From Chiayiivirga flava (GTDB lineage Bacteria; Pseudomonadota; Gammaproteobacteria; Xanthomonadales; Xanthomonadaceae): 64,000 nucleotides of DNA. Location: the NCBI RefSeq assembly GCF_014202825.1, contig NZ_JACHHP010000003.1, positions 1 through 64,000 on the forward strand, given 5' to 3'. Position 1 is the first letter of the stretch. Each line of letters opens with the position of its first letter. The notes beneath the pieces are model-generated. The model was not told where the DNA came from and ran no database searches. It was given only the letters and a program-made list of their open reading frames with translations. A program made the position numbers and the translations under genes. Shown here piece by piece: positions 56,293-64,000 of this stretch.

Positions 56293-56459
56293 ATGTTGCT
56301 CGCGCCCGCCAACGCCGACGTCCTGACCTCCGCCCGCATGGCGTCCGGCATGACCTCGCGTGCGCGTCGACCGTTGCCCTGTGCATCCGCTGGGTAACGG
56401 CAGCCACTGCCATTTCGTCTGACGAAAAGCCCAGCCTCCGCGCTGGGCTTTTTTGTTTT
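56293..56459 (+). promoter_or_regulatory. Structured leader with Arg-rich mini-ORF upstream of argF', candidate attenuator or sRNA
   Basis: A 34-codon ORF (56293-56397) ends in MTSRARRPLPCASAG and a TAA at 56395-56397; the shortest version starts at 56350. Immediately after come GGCAG-CCA-CTGCC (56399-56411), TTTCGT-CTG-ACGAAA, and the terminator at 56425-56459. This is the layout of a leader-peptide attenuator, with Arg codons CGT GCG CGT CGA close to the stop. None of the mini-ORF starts has a good Shine-Dalgarno, and ArgR control is the usual mode, so this stays a hypothesis. A small RNA is the alternative. Confidence 0.35.
56425..56459 (+). terminator. Strong Rho-independent terminator 55 bases before argF'
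   Basis: AAAAGCCCAGC, loop CTCCGC, GCTGGGCTTTT with a T-rich tail (TTTTTTGTTTT). A canonical intrinsic terminator. Because the preceding protein gene already has a hairpin at 56075-56101, this one must end some other transcript: a leader RNA or a small RNA. Confidence 0.9.
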
Positions 56460-56514
56460 CCGTGTTCGCGTTTTGCAGATCCCGCCACCGAATCCGACCC
56501 ACGCCGGAGCCCCG

Positions 56515-57519
56515 ATGAAGCATTTCCTCAACACACAGGACTGGTCGCACAGCGATCTCGACGCATTGCTGACCCAGGCCGCGCTGTTCAAGAAGAACAA
56601 GCTCGGCGACGAGCTGCAGGGAAAATCCATCGCGCTGGTGTTCTTCAACAGCTCGTTGCGCACGCGCTCGAGCTTCGAGCTCGGGGCTTTCCAGCTCGGC
56701 GGCCACGCCATCGTGCTGCAGCCGGGCAAGGACGCCTGGCCGATCGAATTCGACGTCGGCACGGTGATGGACGGCGAGGCCGAGGAACACATCGCGGAAG
56801 TGGCGCAGGTGCTCGGTCGCTATGTCGACATGATCGGTGTGCGCGCCTTCCCGAAATTCGTCGACTGGCAGACCGACCGCGAGGACCGCGTGTTGCAGGG
56901 CTTCGCGAAATACGCCGGCGTGCCGGTGATCAACCTCGAGACCATCACGCACCCGTGCCAGGAACTCGCGCACGCGATGGCACTGCAGGAACACTTCGGC
57001 ACGCACGACCTGCGCGGCAAGAAGTACGTGCTGACCTGGACCTACCACCCGAAGGCGCTCAATACCGCCGTCGCCAACTCCGCGCTCACCATCGCCACGC
57101 GCCTGGGCATGGACGTGACGCTGCTGTGCCCGACGCCCGACTACGTGCTGGACGAACGCTACATGGGCTGGGCGCAGACCAACGTGGCGGAAAGCGGCGG
57201 CTCGCTGCGCGTGAGCCACGACATCGCAGACGCCTACACCGGCGCCGACATCGTCTACGCCAAGAGCTGGGGCGCGCTGCCGTATTTCGGCAACTGGGAA
57301 CCGGAGAAACCCATCCGGGACCGGTACAGGCACTTCATCGTCGACTCGGAAAAGATGGCGATGACCAACAACGGCGTCTTCAGCCACTGCCTGCCGCTGC
57401 GCCGGAACATCAAGGCGACCGATGCGGTGATGGATTCGCCGGCGTGCATCGCGATCAACGAGGCCGAGAACCGCCTGCACGTGCAGAAGGCGGTGATGGC
57501 GGCGTTGATGGCCCAGTAA
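56515..57519 (+). CDS. argF': N-acetyl-L-ornithine carbamoyltransferase
   Basis: 334 residues. It transfers the carbamoyl group to N-acetylornithine to give N-acetylcitrulline. The carbamoyl phosphate motif is FFNSSLRTRSSFELG, followed by HPCQELAHA and SHCLPLRRN. The sequence matches the Xanthomonas campestris acetylornithine enzyme far better than ordinary OTCases: DWSHSDLDALL, GKDAWPIEFDVGTVMDG, EEHIAEVAQVLGRYVD, and KSWGALPYFGNWEPEKPIRD. The EEH segment near residue 90-92 fits the Glu that marks acetylornithine (rather than succinylornithine) specificity. First gene of the arginine cluster; ATG at 56515. Confidence 0.94.
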   Translation: MKHFLNTQDWSHSDLDALLTQAALFKKNKLGDELQGKSIALVFFNSSLRTRSSFELGAFQLGGHAIVLQPGKDAWPIEFDVGTVMDGEAEEHIAEVAQVLGRYVDMIGVRAFPKFVDWQTDREDRVLQGFAKYAGVPVINLETITHPCQELAHAMALQEHFGTHDLRGKKYVLTWTYHPKALNTAVANSALTIATRLGMDVTLLCPTPDYVLDERYMGWAQTNVAESGGSLRVSHDIADAYTGADIVYAKSWGALPYFGNWEPEKPIRDRYRHFIVDSEKMAMTNNGVFSHCLPLRRNIKATDAVMDSPACIAINEAENRLHVQKAVMAALMAQ

Positions 57520-57537
57520 CCCTGCACCATTCCTCCC

Positions 57538-57631
57538 CGTCGCCCCGGCGAACGCCGGGGCCCAGTGACGCTGCTTCTGCACTTGTAGCGACAGCCACGT
57601 CACTGGGTCCCGGCCTTCGCCGGGACGACGG
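57538..57631. repeat. REP/BIME-like inverted repeat between argF' and argG
   Basis: The left arm (57538-57570) CCGTCGCCCCGGCGAACGCC... carries GGGGCCCAGTGACG. The right arm (57597-57631) is ACGTCACTGGGTCCCGGCC... ending CGGGACGACGG. The core is only about 26 bases. It has the same arms as the element at 5683-5840 and would lie within an argF'-argG transcript. Confidence 0.86.
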
Positions 57632-57670
57632 GATCGAACACTCCGACTTCACGCTTCGAACGAAACCACC

Positions 57671-58873
57671 ATGATCTCGAACAAATCCATCGTCCTGGCC
57701 TTCTCCGGCGGCCTCGACACCAGCTTCTGCGTTCCGTGGCTGCAGGAATGCGGCTGGGCCGTGCACACCGTCTTCGCCGACACCGGCGGCGTCGACGACG
57801 AGGAGCGCACCTTCATCGAACAGCGCGCCGCGGAGCTCAAGGTCACCTCGCACGTCACCGTCGATGGCGGTCCCGCGATCTGGGACGGCTTCGTCAAGCC
57901 GTTCGTCTGGGCGGGCGAGGGCTACCAGGGCCAGTACCCGCTGCTGGTGTCCGACCGCTACCTCATTGTCGACGCCGCGCTGCAGCGCGCGAAGGAGCTC
58001 GGCACGCGCGCCATCGCGCACGGTTGCACCGGCATGGGCAACGACCAGGTGCGCTTCGATCTCGCGGTGAAGGCGCTCGGCGACTACGACATCGTCGCGC
58101 CGATCCGCGAGATCCAGAAGGAGCACACCGCGGTGCGCGCGTACGAACAGAAGTATCTCGAAGACCGCGGCTTCGGCGTGCGCGCCAAGCAGCAGGCGTA
58201 CACGATCAACGAGAACCTGCTCGGCCTCACGATGTCCGGCGGCGAGATCGACCGCTGGCAGGCGCCCGGCGACGGTGCGCGCGGCTGGTGCAAGCCGCGC
58301 GACGAGTGGCCGACGCAGCCGCTGCGCGTGACGCTCGGGTTCGAGCACGGTGTCGCGGTGTCGCTCGATGGCACGGCGATGGCCGGACACACGCTGCTGG
58401 CCGAACTCAATCGCCTGTTCGCGCAGTACGGCGTGGGTCGCGGCCTGTACACCGGCGACACCACCATCGGCCTCAAGGGCCGCATCATCTTCGAGGCGCC
58501 GGGACTGATCGCGCTGCTGACCGCACATCGCGCGCTCGAAGAGGCCGTGCTGACCAAGCTGCAGAACCGGTTCAAGCCCGAGGTTGCGCGCAAATGGGTG
58601 GAGCTGGTGTACGAAGGGTTCTTCCACGATCCGCTGAAGCACGATCTCGAAGCCTTTCTCGAAAGCTCGCAGTCCCAGGTGAACGGCGAAGTCGTGCTCG
58701 AAACGCATGGCGGCAGCGTGGGCGCGGTCGAAATCCGCTCGTCGCACATCCTCAACGCCAAGGGCGCGACGTATGCGCAAGCCGCGGATTGGGGCGTGGC
58801 GGAAGCGGAAGGTTTCATCCGCCTGTACGGCATGAGCAGCACACTGTGGGCGGAGGTGAATCGCACGTCCTGA
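57671..58873 (+). CDS. argG: Argininosuccinate synthase
   Basis: 400 residues. It ligates citrulline and aspartate with ATP. The P-loop-like motif is [16 protein letters not shown], with [27 protein letters not shown] and [17 protein letters not shown]. It belongs to the Xanthomonas-type ArgG group rather than the long E. coli form. ATG at 57671. Placed second in the cluster after argF', as expected if citrulline is released by the ArgE'-type deacetylase encoded next. Confidence 0.96.
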   Translation: MISNKSIVLAFSGGLDTSFCVPWLQECGWAVHTVFADTGGVDDEERTFIEQRAAELKVTSHVTVDGGPAIWDGFVKPFVWAGEGYQGQYPLLVSDRYLIVDAALQRAKELGTRAIAHGCTGMGNDQVRFDLAVKALGDYDIVAPIREIQKEHTAVRAYEQKYLEDRGFGVRAKQQAYTINENLLGLTMSGGEIDRWQAPGDGARGWCKPRDEWPTQPLRVTLGFEHGVAVSLDGTAMAGHTLLAELNRLFAQYGVGRGLYTGDTTIGLKGRIIFEAPGLIALLTAHRALEEAVLTKLQNRFKPEVARKWVELVYEGFFHDPLKHDLEAFLESSQSQVNGEVVLETHGGSVGAVEIRSSHILNAKGATYAQAADWGVAEAEGFIRLYGMSSTLWAEVNRTS

Positions 58874-58894
58874 CCTCGACCCGCCGGACAGGAA

Positions 58895-59096
58895 CTTCTT
58901 CTCCCGGCGGGAGAAGGGTGAGGCGGCTACCGCCGGCCGAACGGCAGGGCGGATGAGGGCGCCACCTGTCAGCCCTGCGGAGGCCTGCGCCCTGCCACGA
59001 GCACGGACGCACCAACCCGCAACCCATCAGCGTTCTACGAAGCCGCAACGTGGCGCCCTCATCCGCCTTCGGCACCTTCTCCCGCAGGGAGAAGGA
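58895..59096. repeat. Paired-hairpin (CTTCTCCC/GGGAGAAG) repeat element, copy C
   Basis: The left hairpin CTTCTCCCG-GCGGGAGAAG lies near 58895-58916. A perfect 18-base inverted repeat follows: GGCGGATGAGGGCGCCAC (58948-58965) and GTGGCGCCCTCATCCGCC (59050-59067). The right hairpin CCTTCTCCC-GCA-GGGAGAAGG ends near 59095. The interior is 84 bases. This is the most symmetrical copy and sits between argG and argE' inside the arginine cluster. Confidence 0.86.
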
Positions 59097-59142
59097 AGCG
59101 CAGAGCCCGCAACAACCAGACATCGAGGCAGCACGTAACGCA

Positions 59143-60234
59143 ATGCTCGACGCCACCCTCCAGCACCTGAAGGCCCTCGTCGCGTTCGACACGCGCAACC
59201 CGCCGCGTGCCATCGGCACCGATGGCATCTTCGCCTACCTGCGTGATCACCTCCCGGGCTTCACCGTCGAAATCGTCGACCACGGCGCCGGCGCGGTGAG
59301 CCTGTACGCGGTGCGCGGCACGCCAAGCGTGCTGTTCAACGTGCACATGGACACCGTGCCCGACTCGCCGCACTGGAGCGCGAGCCCGTTCGAGCTGCGC
59401 GTCGAGCACGACCGCGCCATTGGCCTGGGCGCTTGCGACATCAAGGGCGCTGCTGCGGCACTCGTCGCTGCGGCCAACGCCTCGGCCGGCGATGCCGCGT
59501 TCCTGTTCTCCAGCGACGAAGAAGCCAACGATCCGCGCTGCATCGCCGCCTTCCTCGCCCGCAGCCTTCCGTACGACGCCGTCCTCGTCGCCGAGCCGAC
59601 GCAATCGAAGGCGGTGCTCGCCCACCGCGGCATCGCCTCCGTGCTGATGCGCTTCGCCGGCCGCGCCGCGCACGCGTCCGCGATGCAGTCCGCAGGCGAC
59701 AGCGCGCTGCACCAGGCGGTGCGCTGGAGCAGCCGCGCGCTCGATCACGTCGATGCCCTGGCGGACGAAGCATTCGGCGGCCTGCGCGGCCTTCGTTTCA
59801 ACATCGGCCGCATCGACGGCGGCATCAAGGCCAACATGATCGCGCCGACGGCGGAACTGCGCTTCGGTTTCCGTCCGCTGCCGTCGATGGATACCGACGC
59901 GCTGCTCGCCACGCTGCGCAGCTTCGCCAGCGTCGAACCGGCCGAATTCACCGAGACCTTTCGCGGCCCGAGCCTGCCGGCGGGCGCCAGCGCGGATGCC
60001 GAGGCCCGCCGTGCCGCCAGCGCCGCGATTGCGCAGGAGCTTGGGCTCGACATCGGCCCCGCCGTCGACTTCTGGACCGAAGCCTCGCTGTTTTCGCAAG
60101 CCGGCTACGACGCCATCGTCTACGGCCCCGGCGACATCGCGCAGGCCCACACCGCCGACGAATGGGTCGCGCTCGACCAGCTGCGGGCCTATGCCGAGTC
60201 CGTCCACGGCATCATCGAACGCACGAGCCGCTAG
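59143..60234 (+). CDS. argE': M20 deacetylase ArgE', N-acetyl-L-citrulline deacetylase type
   Basis: A 363-residue dizinc amidohydrolase. Metal and catalytic residues are visible in [11 protein letters not shown] (His and catalytic Asp), [17 protein letters not shown] (bridging Asp), SSDEEANDP (Glu pair), VAEPTQSKA and the C-terminal [11 protein letters not shown] (His). Its place beside an acetylornithine carbamoyltransferase indicates that acetylcitrulline is the main substrate, as in Xanthomonas; acetylornithine activity cannot be excluded. The ATG at 59143 starts at the family N-terminus ([16 protein letters not shown]). 4 bases before the next gene. Confidence 0.92.
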   Translation: MLDATLQHLKALVAFDTRNPPRAIGTDGIFAYLRDHLPGFTVEIVDHGAGAVSLYAVRGTPSVLFNVHMDTVPDSPHWSASPFELRVEHDRAIGLGACDIKGAAAALVAAANASAGDAAFLFSSDEEANDPRCIAAFLARSLPYDAVLVAEPTQSKAVLAHRGIASVLMRFAGRAAHASAMQSAGDSALHQAVRWSSRALDHVDALADEAFGGLRGLRFNIGRIDGGIKANMIAPTAELRFGFRPLPSMDTDALLATLRSFASVEPAEFTETFRGPSLPAGASADAEARRAASAAIAQELGLDIGPAVDFWTEASLFSQAGYDAIVYGPGDIAQAHTADEWVALDQLRAYAESVHGIIERTSR

Positions 60235-60238
60235 CCCC

Positions 60239-61573
60239 ATGCACGCCCAGACCCAGACCCGCCAGACCATCGTCCGCCTGCTCTCCAGCATGGCCAGCGC
60301 CAAGGAAATCAGCCAGTACCTCAAGCGCTTCTCGCAGCTCGACGCGAAGCGCTTTGCGGTGGTGAAGGTCGGCGGCGCGGTGCTGCGCGACGACCTCGAC
60401 GCGCTCACCTCGTCGCTGGTGTTCCTGCAGGACGTCGGTCTCACGCCCATCATCGTGCACGGCGCCGGCCCGCAGCTCGACGACGAGATGGCCGCCGCCG
60501 GCATCGTCAAGCAGACCATCGACGGCCTGCGCGTGACCTCGCCGGAGGCGCTCGCGATCGTGCGCCGCGTGTTCCAGGCGCAGAACCTCAAGCTCGTCGA
60601 GGCGTTGCAGCAGGCCGATGCGCGCGCCACGTCGATCACGTCGGGCGTGTTCGAGGCCGACTACATCGATCGCGATACCTTCGGACTGGTCGGCGAGGTG
60701 AAGCGCGTCAGCCTGGCGCCGATCGAAGCCAGCCTCAATGCAGGTTCGATCCCGGTGATCGCGAGCCTCGGCGAAACCGCGGGCGGCCAGATCCTCAACA
60801 TCAACGCCGATTTCTCCGCGAACGAACTGGTGCAGGTGCTGCAGCCGTACAAGATCGTCTTCCTCACCGGCACCGGCGGGCTGCTCGACAACGACGGCCG
60901 GCTGATCGATTCGATCAACCTGTCGACCGAGTTCGAGCACCTGATGCGGCAGCCGTGGATCAACGGCGGCATGCGGGTGAAGATCGAACAGATCAAGCAG
61001 CTGCTGGACCGTCTGCCGCTGACGTCGTCGGTCTCGATCACGCGTCCGGCGGAACTGGCGAAGGAACTGTTCACGCACAAGGGCTCGGGCACGCTGGTGC
61101 GCCGCGGGGAGAAGGTGTTGCGTTCCACGTCATGGGACGAGCTCGACCTCGTGCGCATGCGCGAGTTGATCGAATCGAGCTTCGGCCGCACGCTGCTGCC
61201 CGACTATTTCGACACCACGACGCTCTTCCGCGCCTACGTCAGCGAGAACTACCGCACCGCGCTGATCCTCACCCGCGAGGAGGGGTTCACCTACCTCGAC
61301 AAGTTCGCCGTGCTCGACGACGCGCAGGGCGAAGGACTCGGTCGCGCGGTGTGGAACGTGATGCGCGAGGAGAATCCGCAACTGTTCTGGCGTTCGCGCC
61401 ACGGCAACGCGGTGAACCCGTTCTACTATTCCGAATCCGATGGCTGCTACAAGCAGGAGAAATGGAAGGTGTTCTGGTACGGCCTCTCCGATTTCGACGA
61501 CATCGAACGCTGCGTCGAGCACTGCCGCACGCGCGGTGCCACGCTCGTCGACGCGCCGGCGCAGGCCGCATGA
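60239..61573 (+). CDS. argB: Bifunctional N-acetylglutamate kinase/synthase (NAGS-K)
   Basis: 444 residues. The N-terminal amino-acid kinase domain (about 1-290) has [25 protein letters not shown] and [13 protein letters not shown], phosphorylating N-acetylglutamate. The C-terminal domain (about 290-444) is the vertebrate-like NAGS GNAT domain ([42 protein letters not shown]) that makes N-acetylglutamate from acetyl-CoA and Glu. Such fusions are known in Xanthomonas. ATG at 60239; the longer frame overlaps argE'. Its stop overlaps the GNAT gene by 4 bases. Confidence 0.95.
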   Translation: MHAQTQTRQTIVRLLSSMASAKEISQYLKRFSQLDAKRFAVVKVGGAVLRDDLDALTSSLVFLQDVGLTPIIVHGAGPQLDDEMAAAGIVKQTIDGLRVTSPEALAIVRRVFQAQNLKLVEALQQADARATSITSGVFEADYIDRDTFGLVGEVKRVSLAPIEASLNAGSIPVIASLGETAGGQILNINADFSANELVQVLQPYKIVFLTGTGGLLDNDGRLIDSINLSTEFEHLMRQPWINGGMRVKIEQIKQLLDRLPLTSSVSITRPAELAKELFTHKGSGTLVRRGEKVLRSTSWDELDLVRMRELIESSFGRTLLPDYFDTTTLFRAYVSENYRTALILTREEGFTYLDKFAVLDDAQGEGLGRAVWNVMREENPQLFWRSRHGNAVNPFYYSESDGCYKQEKWKVFWYGLSDFDDIERCVEHCRTRGATLVDAPAQAA

Positions 61574-62169
61574 ATCTGTGGAGCACGCCGCCGTCGCTGG
61601 CGGGCACGCACGTGCGCATCGATCCGCTGCGGCGCGAGGACGCCGATGCGCTGCGTGCCGCCGCCGCCGACGGCGAACTGTGGAGCCTCTGGTACACGAG
61701 CGTGCCCGCGCCCGACGGCATGGAGGCCTGGCTCGACGAGGCCTTCGCGCGGCAGGACGCCGGCCGCGATCTCGCGCTCGCCGTGCGCGATGCGCGCGGC
61801 ACGCTGGTCGGCTCCACGCGCCTGTGCAACCTCGACCCGGTCAATCGAAGGCTCGAGATCGGCTACACCTGGTACGCGCAGCGGGTCCAGCGCAGCGCGG
61901 TGAACACCGAAACAAAACGCCTGCTGCTCGCGTACGCGTTCGAAACGCTCGGCTGCATCGCCGTGGAATTCCGCACGCACTGGTTGAACCAGCGCTCGCG
62001 TACCGCCATCGCACGCCTGGGCGCCAAGCAGGACGGCGTGCTGCGCAATCACCAACGCCTGCCGGACGGCAGTTTCCGCGACACCGTGGTGTTCTCGATC
62101 ATCGAATCGGAATGGCCGGCGGTGAAGCGACACCTCGACGCGCGGCCCGCCGCGGGAGACCGCGCATGA
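61570..62169 (+). CDS. GNAT family N-acetyltransferase within the arginine operon
   Basis: A 199-residue RimJ/RimL-like acetyltransferase. N-terminal [26 protein letters not shown] is followed by the acetyl-CoA region [65 protein letters not shown]. It overlaps both neighbours by 4 bases (ATGA), so it is an integral operon member. Substrate unknown; the fused ArgA/B already supplies NAGS activity, so a different role such as protein or small-molecule acetylation is likely. Confidence 0.88.
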   Translation: MNLWSTPPSLAGTHVRIDPLRREDADALRAAAADGELWSLWYTSVPAPDGMEAWLDEAFARQDAGRDLALAVRDARGTLVGSTRLCNLDPVNRRLEIGYTWYAQRVQRSAVNTETKRLLLAYAFETLGCIAVEFRTHWLNQRSRTAIARLGAKQDGVLRNHQRLPDGSFRDTVVFSIIESEWPAVKRHLDARPAAGDRA

Positions 62170-63137
62170 GCACGACACACACGATCGGCCTCGTCGGCGC
62201 ACGCGGCTACACCGGTGCCGAACTCGTGCGCCTCATCGAGGCCCACCCGCGGTTCGAGCTCGCGTACGTATGCTCGCGCGAGCTCGACGGACGCGACGTG
62301 GCGTCCACCATCGAGGGCTACGCCGGCGGCCTGCGCTACAGCAATCCGAAGCCGGCCGAGGCGGCCGCGCTGAAGGCCGATGCGGTGGTGTTGGCACTGC
62401 CGAACGGCAAGGCGACCGACTACGTCGCCGCCTTCGACGCGGCCGGCGGCGACACGGTGCTGGTGGACCTGTCCGCGGACTACCGCTTCGATCCGTTCTG
62501 GTACTACGGCCTGCCCGAACTCACGCGCGAGAGCTACGCCGGTCAGCATCGCATCAGCAATCCGGGCTGCTACGCCACCGCGATGCAGCTGGCGCTCGCG
62601 CCGCTGTGCGATGCCCTCGACGGCCCGGTGCAGTGTTTCGGCGTGTCGGGATATTCGGGCGCAGGCACGTCGCCGTCGGACAGGAACGACCCGGAAAAAC
62701 TGCGCGACAACCTGATGCCGTACTCGCTGGTCGGACACCTGCACGAGCGCGAGGTCTCGCGCCAGCTTGGCCACACGGTGCAATTCCTGCCGCACGTGGC
62801 GCCGCACTTCCGTGGACTGACGATCACGGCCAACGTGCCGTTGTCGCGTGCGTGCGGGCCGGATGAAATCGTGGGGCGCTATCGCGAGCACTACGCCGGC
62901 GAGCGCCTGGTCCGCGTACTCGACGACGCGCCGTGGGTCAGCCGCATCGCCGGCAGGCATCACGTCGAGATCGGCGGCTTCACGCTCGGCGACGATGGCA
63001 GGCGCCTCGTCGTTGTCGCAACGCTCGACAATCTGTTGAAAGGTGCCGCCACGCAGGCGCTGCAGAATCTCAACCTCGCATTCGGACTGGACGAACTGGC
63101 CGGCATCCCGGTCGATGGCACGGAGACGGCGGCATGA
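62166..63137 (+). CDS. argC: N-acetyl-gamma-glutamyl-phosphate reductase
   Basis: 323 residues. NADPH-binding motif [21 protein letters not shown], the catalytic cysteine in [20 protein letters not shown], and [18 protein letters not shown] with the catalytic His region. It reduces acetylglutamyl phosphate to the semialdehyde. It overlaps the GNAT gene and argH by 4 bases each, so the distal operon is tightly coupled. Confidence 0.96.
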   Translation: MSTTHTIGLVGARGYTGAELVRLIEAHPRFELAYVCSRELDGRDVASTIEGYAGGLRYSNPKPAEAAALKADAVVLALPNGKATDYVAAFDAAGGDTVLVDLSADYRFDPFWYYGLPELTRESYAGQHRISNPGCYATAMQLALAPLCDALDGPVQCFGVSGYSGAGTSPSDRNDPEKLRDNLMPYSLVGHLHEREVSRQLGHTVQFLPHVAPHFRGLTITANVPLSRACGPDEIVGRYREHYAGERLVRVLDDAPWVSRIAGRHHVEIGGFTLGDDGRRLVVVATLDNLLKGAATQALQNLNLAFGLDELAGIPVDGTETAA

Positions 63138-64000
63138 GCGACCTGCTGTGGCAGAAGGGCGGCATCGCCGTCGATGCGAAGATCATGGCGTTCCTTGCCG
63201 GCGACGACGTGCTGCTGGACCGCGAGTTCTTCCTGCACGACATCGCCGCCAGCGCGGCGCACGTCGACGGTCTCGCGAACATCGGCATCGTCACGCGCGA
63301 CGACGCGGCCGCGATCCGGCGCGAACTCGATGCGCTGGCCACGGACTTCCGCAGCGGCGATTTCGTGCTCGACGAACGTTTCGAGGACGGGCACTCGGCG
63401 ATCGAGGCGCGCCTGGTCGAACGCCTCGGCGACGCCGGCAAACGCGTGCACACCGGCCGCAGCCGCAACGACCAGATCCTCGTCGCCACGCGCCTGTGGT
63501 TGCGCGAACGACTCGACGCCGTGGCCGACGCCTGCCGGCGCACCGCTGCCGTGTGCCTCGATCGCGCCGCGTCCGAGTCGCTGCCGATGCCCGGCTACAC
63601 GCACATCCAGCGCGCCGTGGTGTCCTCGACTGCGCTGTGGTTCGCGGGCTTTGCGGAGAGCTTCATCGACAACCTCACGCTGGTGCGGGCGACGCGCGAA
63701 CTCGTCGATGCGAACCCGCTCGGCACGGCCGCGGGTTACGGCGTGAATCTGCCGCTGGACCGCGAGCACACCACGCAGGCCCTCGGCTTCGGCCGCATGC
63801 AGATCAACCCGATCTACGCGCAGCTAAGCCGCGGCAAGTTCGAGATGGCGGCGATCGATGCACTGGCCGGCGCGGTGCTCGACCTGCGCCGTCTGGCGTG
63901 GGACCTGTCGCTGTTCACCAGCGGCGAATTCGGCTTCGTCACGCTGGCACCGCAGTACACCACCGGCAGTTCGATCATGCCGAACAAGCGCAATCCGGAC
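63134..64000 (+). CDS. argH: Argininosuccinate lyase (partial, cut by window end)
   Basis: The first 289 residues of a fumarase/aspartase-superfamily lyase that releases arginine and fumarate. Segments: [54 protein letters not shown], and the signature loop [12 protein letters not shown] at the very end of the window, which contains the catalytic Ser. The N-terminus is short ([25 protein letters not shown]). The ATG overlaps the argC stop. Confidence 0.95.
   Translation, partial: MSDLLWQKGGIAVDAKIMAFLAGDDVLLDREFFLHDIAASAAHVDGLANIGIVTRDDAAAIRRELDALATDFRSGDFVLDERFEDGHSAIEARLVERLGDAGKRVHTGRSRNDQILVATRLWLRERLDAVADACRRTAAVCLDRAASESLPMPGYTHIQRAVVSSTALWFAGFAESFIDNLTLVRATRELVDANPLGTAAGYGVNLPLDREHTTQALGFGRMQINPIYAQLSRGKFEMAAIDALAGAVLDLRRLAWDLSLFTSGEFGFVTLAPQYTTGSSIMPNKRNPD

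Larger units (their letters stand above)
56036..56514. other. Intergenic region before argF'
   Basis: 479 bases with no recognised protein gene. Contents in order: a hairpin terminator (56075-56101), a degenerate CTCTCCC-type repeat (about 56155-56206, CCTTCTCCCGCGCAGCGGGGAAGG), the Arg-containing mini-ORF (56293-56397), tandem hairpins and a strong terminator (56399-56459), then 55 bases to the argF' start. Confidence 0.75.

Noticed and set aside
56515-57519. Annotation as an ordinary ornithine carbamoyltransferase
   Set aside because: Sequence blocks match the Xanthomonas acetylornithine enzyme, and the neighbouring M20 deacetylase and NAGS-K fusion support the acetylated route.

Overview
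The window is a GC-rich (roughly two-thirds G+C) chromosomal segment from a gammaproteobacterium of the order Lysobacterales (Xanthomonadales). The strongest evidence is the arginine cluster at the right end. It encodes an N-acetylornithine carbamoyltransferase, an acetylcitrulline-deacetylase-type M20 peptidase and an N-acetylglutamate kinase-synthase fusion, the combination known from Xanthomonas. The pheST-ihfA-merR order and a secreted protein with a 'DGFE'-type linker also fit, possibly a Rhodanobacteraceae/Dokdonella-like genus; that finer placement is inference. No prophage, CRISPR array, rRNA, tRNA or transposase was seen.

Layout. (a) 180-4718, minus strand: typA followed by a GH17-GT2 fusion of the NdvB type. 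(b) 5022-8303, plus: peroxide defence (ahpC with an upstream OxyR-type site, ahpF) and the cyclophilin ppiB. (c) 8591-11771: a small M48-like lipoprotein divergent from a class I aminotransferase, then mdh. (d) 12313-17257, plus: rpmI-rplT-pheS-pheT-ihfA-merR, with no infC in front of rpmI. (e) 17413-21825, minus: a 1470-residue multidomain glycosyltransferase. (f) 21986-29457, plus: PBP1b, a TPR-like lipoprotein, a DinG/YoaA helicase, an orphan nucleotidyltransferase-fold gene behind an AT-rich palindrome, a class II aldolase and tsaB. (g) 29498-40260, minus: a secreted 688-residue protein, ispA-xseB, bpt-tilS, a BNR/sialidase-like protein, an extensin-like protein coupled to a small acidic protein, an AsmA-like protein and tesA. 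(h) 40290-43531, plus: the YbbA-YbbP ABC exporter, convergent with greB. (i) 44192-49738: LemA/DUF2207 pair, a HerA/YjgR-like ATPase and an MltD-like transglycosylase. (j) 49766-55245, minus: PAP2 phosphatase/GT4 pair, DUF885 protein, cysS-sufE. (k) 55478-64000, plus: a glycine-zipper protein, then the arginine operon argF'-argG-argE'-argB/A-GNAT-argC-argH, with argH cut by the window end.

Most of the DNA is ordinary core genome. Many genes are translationally coupled through 4-bp ATGA or GTGA overlaps. The intergenic spaces are unusually rich in dispersed inverted repeats: three REP/BIME-like elements with CCCAGTGACG-type or ATCCAG-type arms, several paired-hairpin elements built on CTCTCCC/GGGAGAG, and one ATTCGGGATTCG element. 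Two REP or hairpin elements sit inside the arginine operon and one element sits between pheS and pheT.

The items most worth follow-up are the lone GSU2403-like nucleotidyltransferase with its palindromic promoter region, the structured terminator-bearing leader in front of argF', the infC-less rpmI leader, and the paired-hairpin repeat family. No clearly novel multi-gene system was found.
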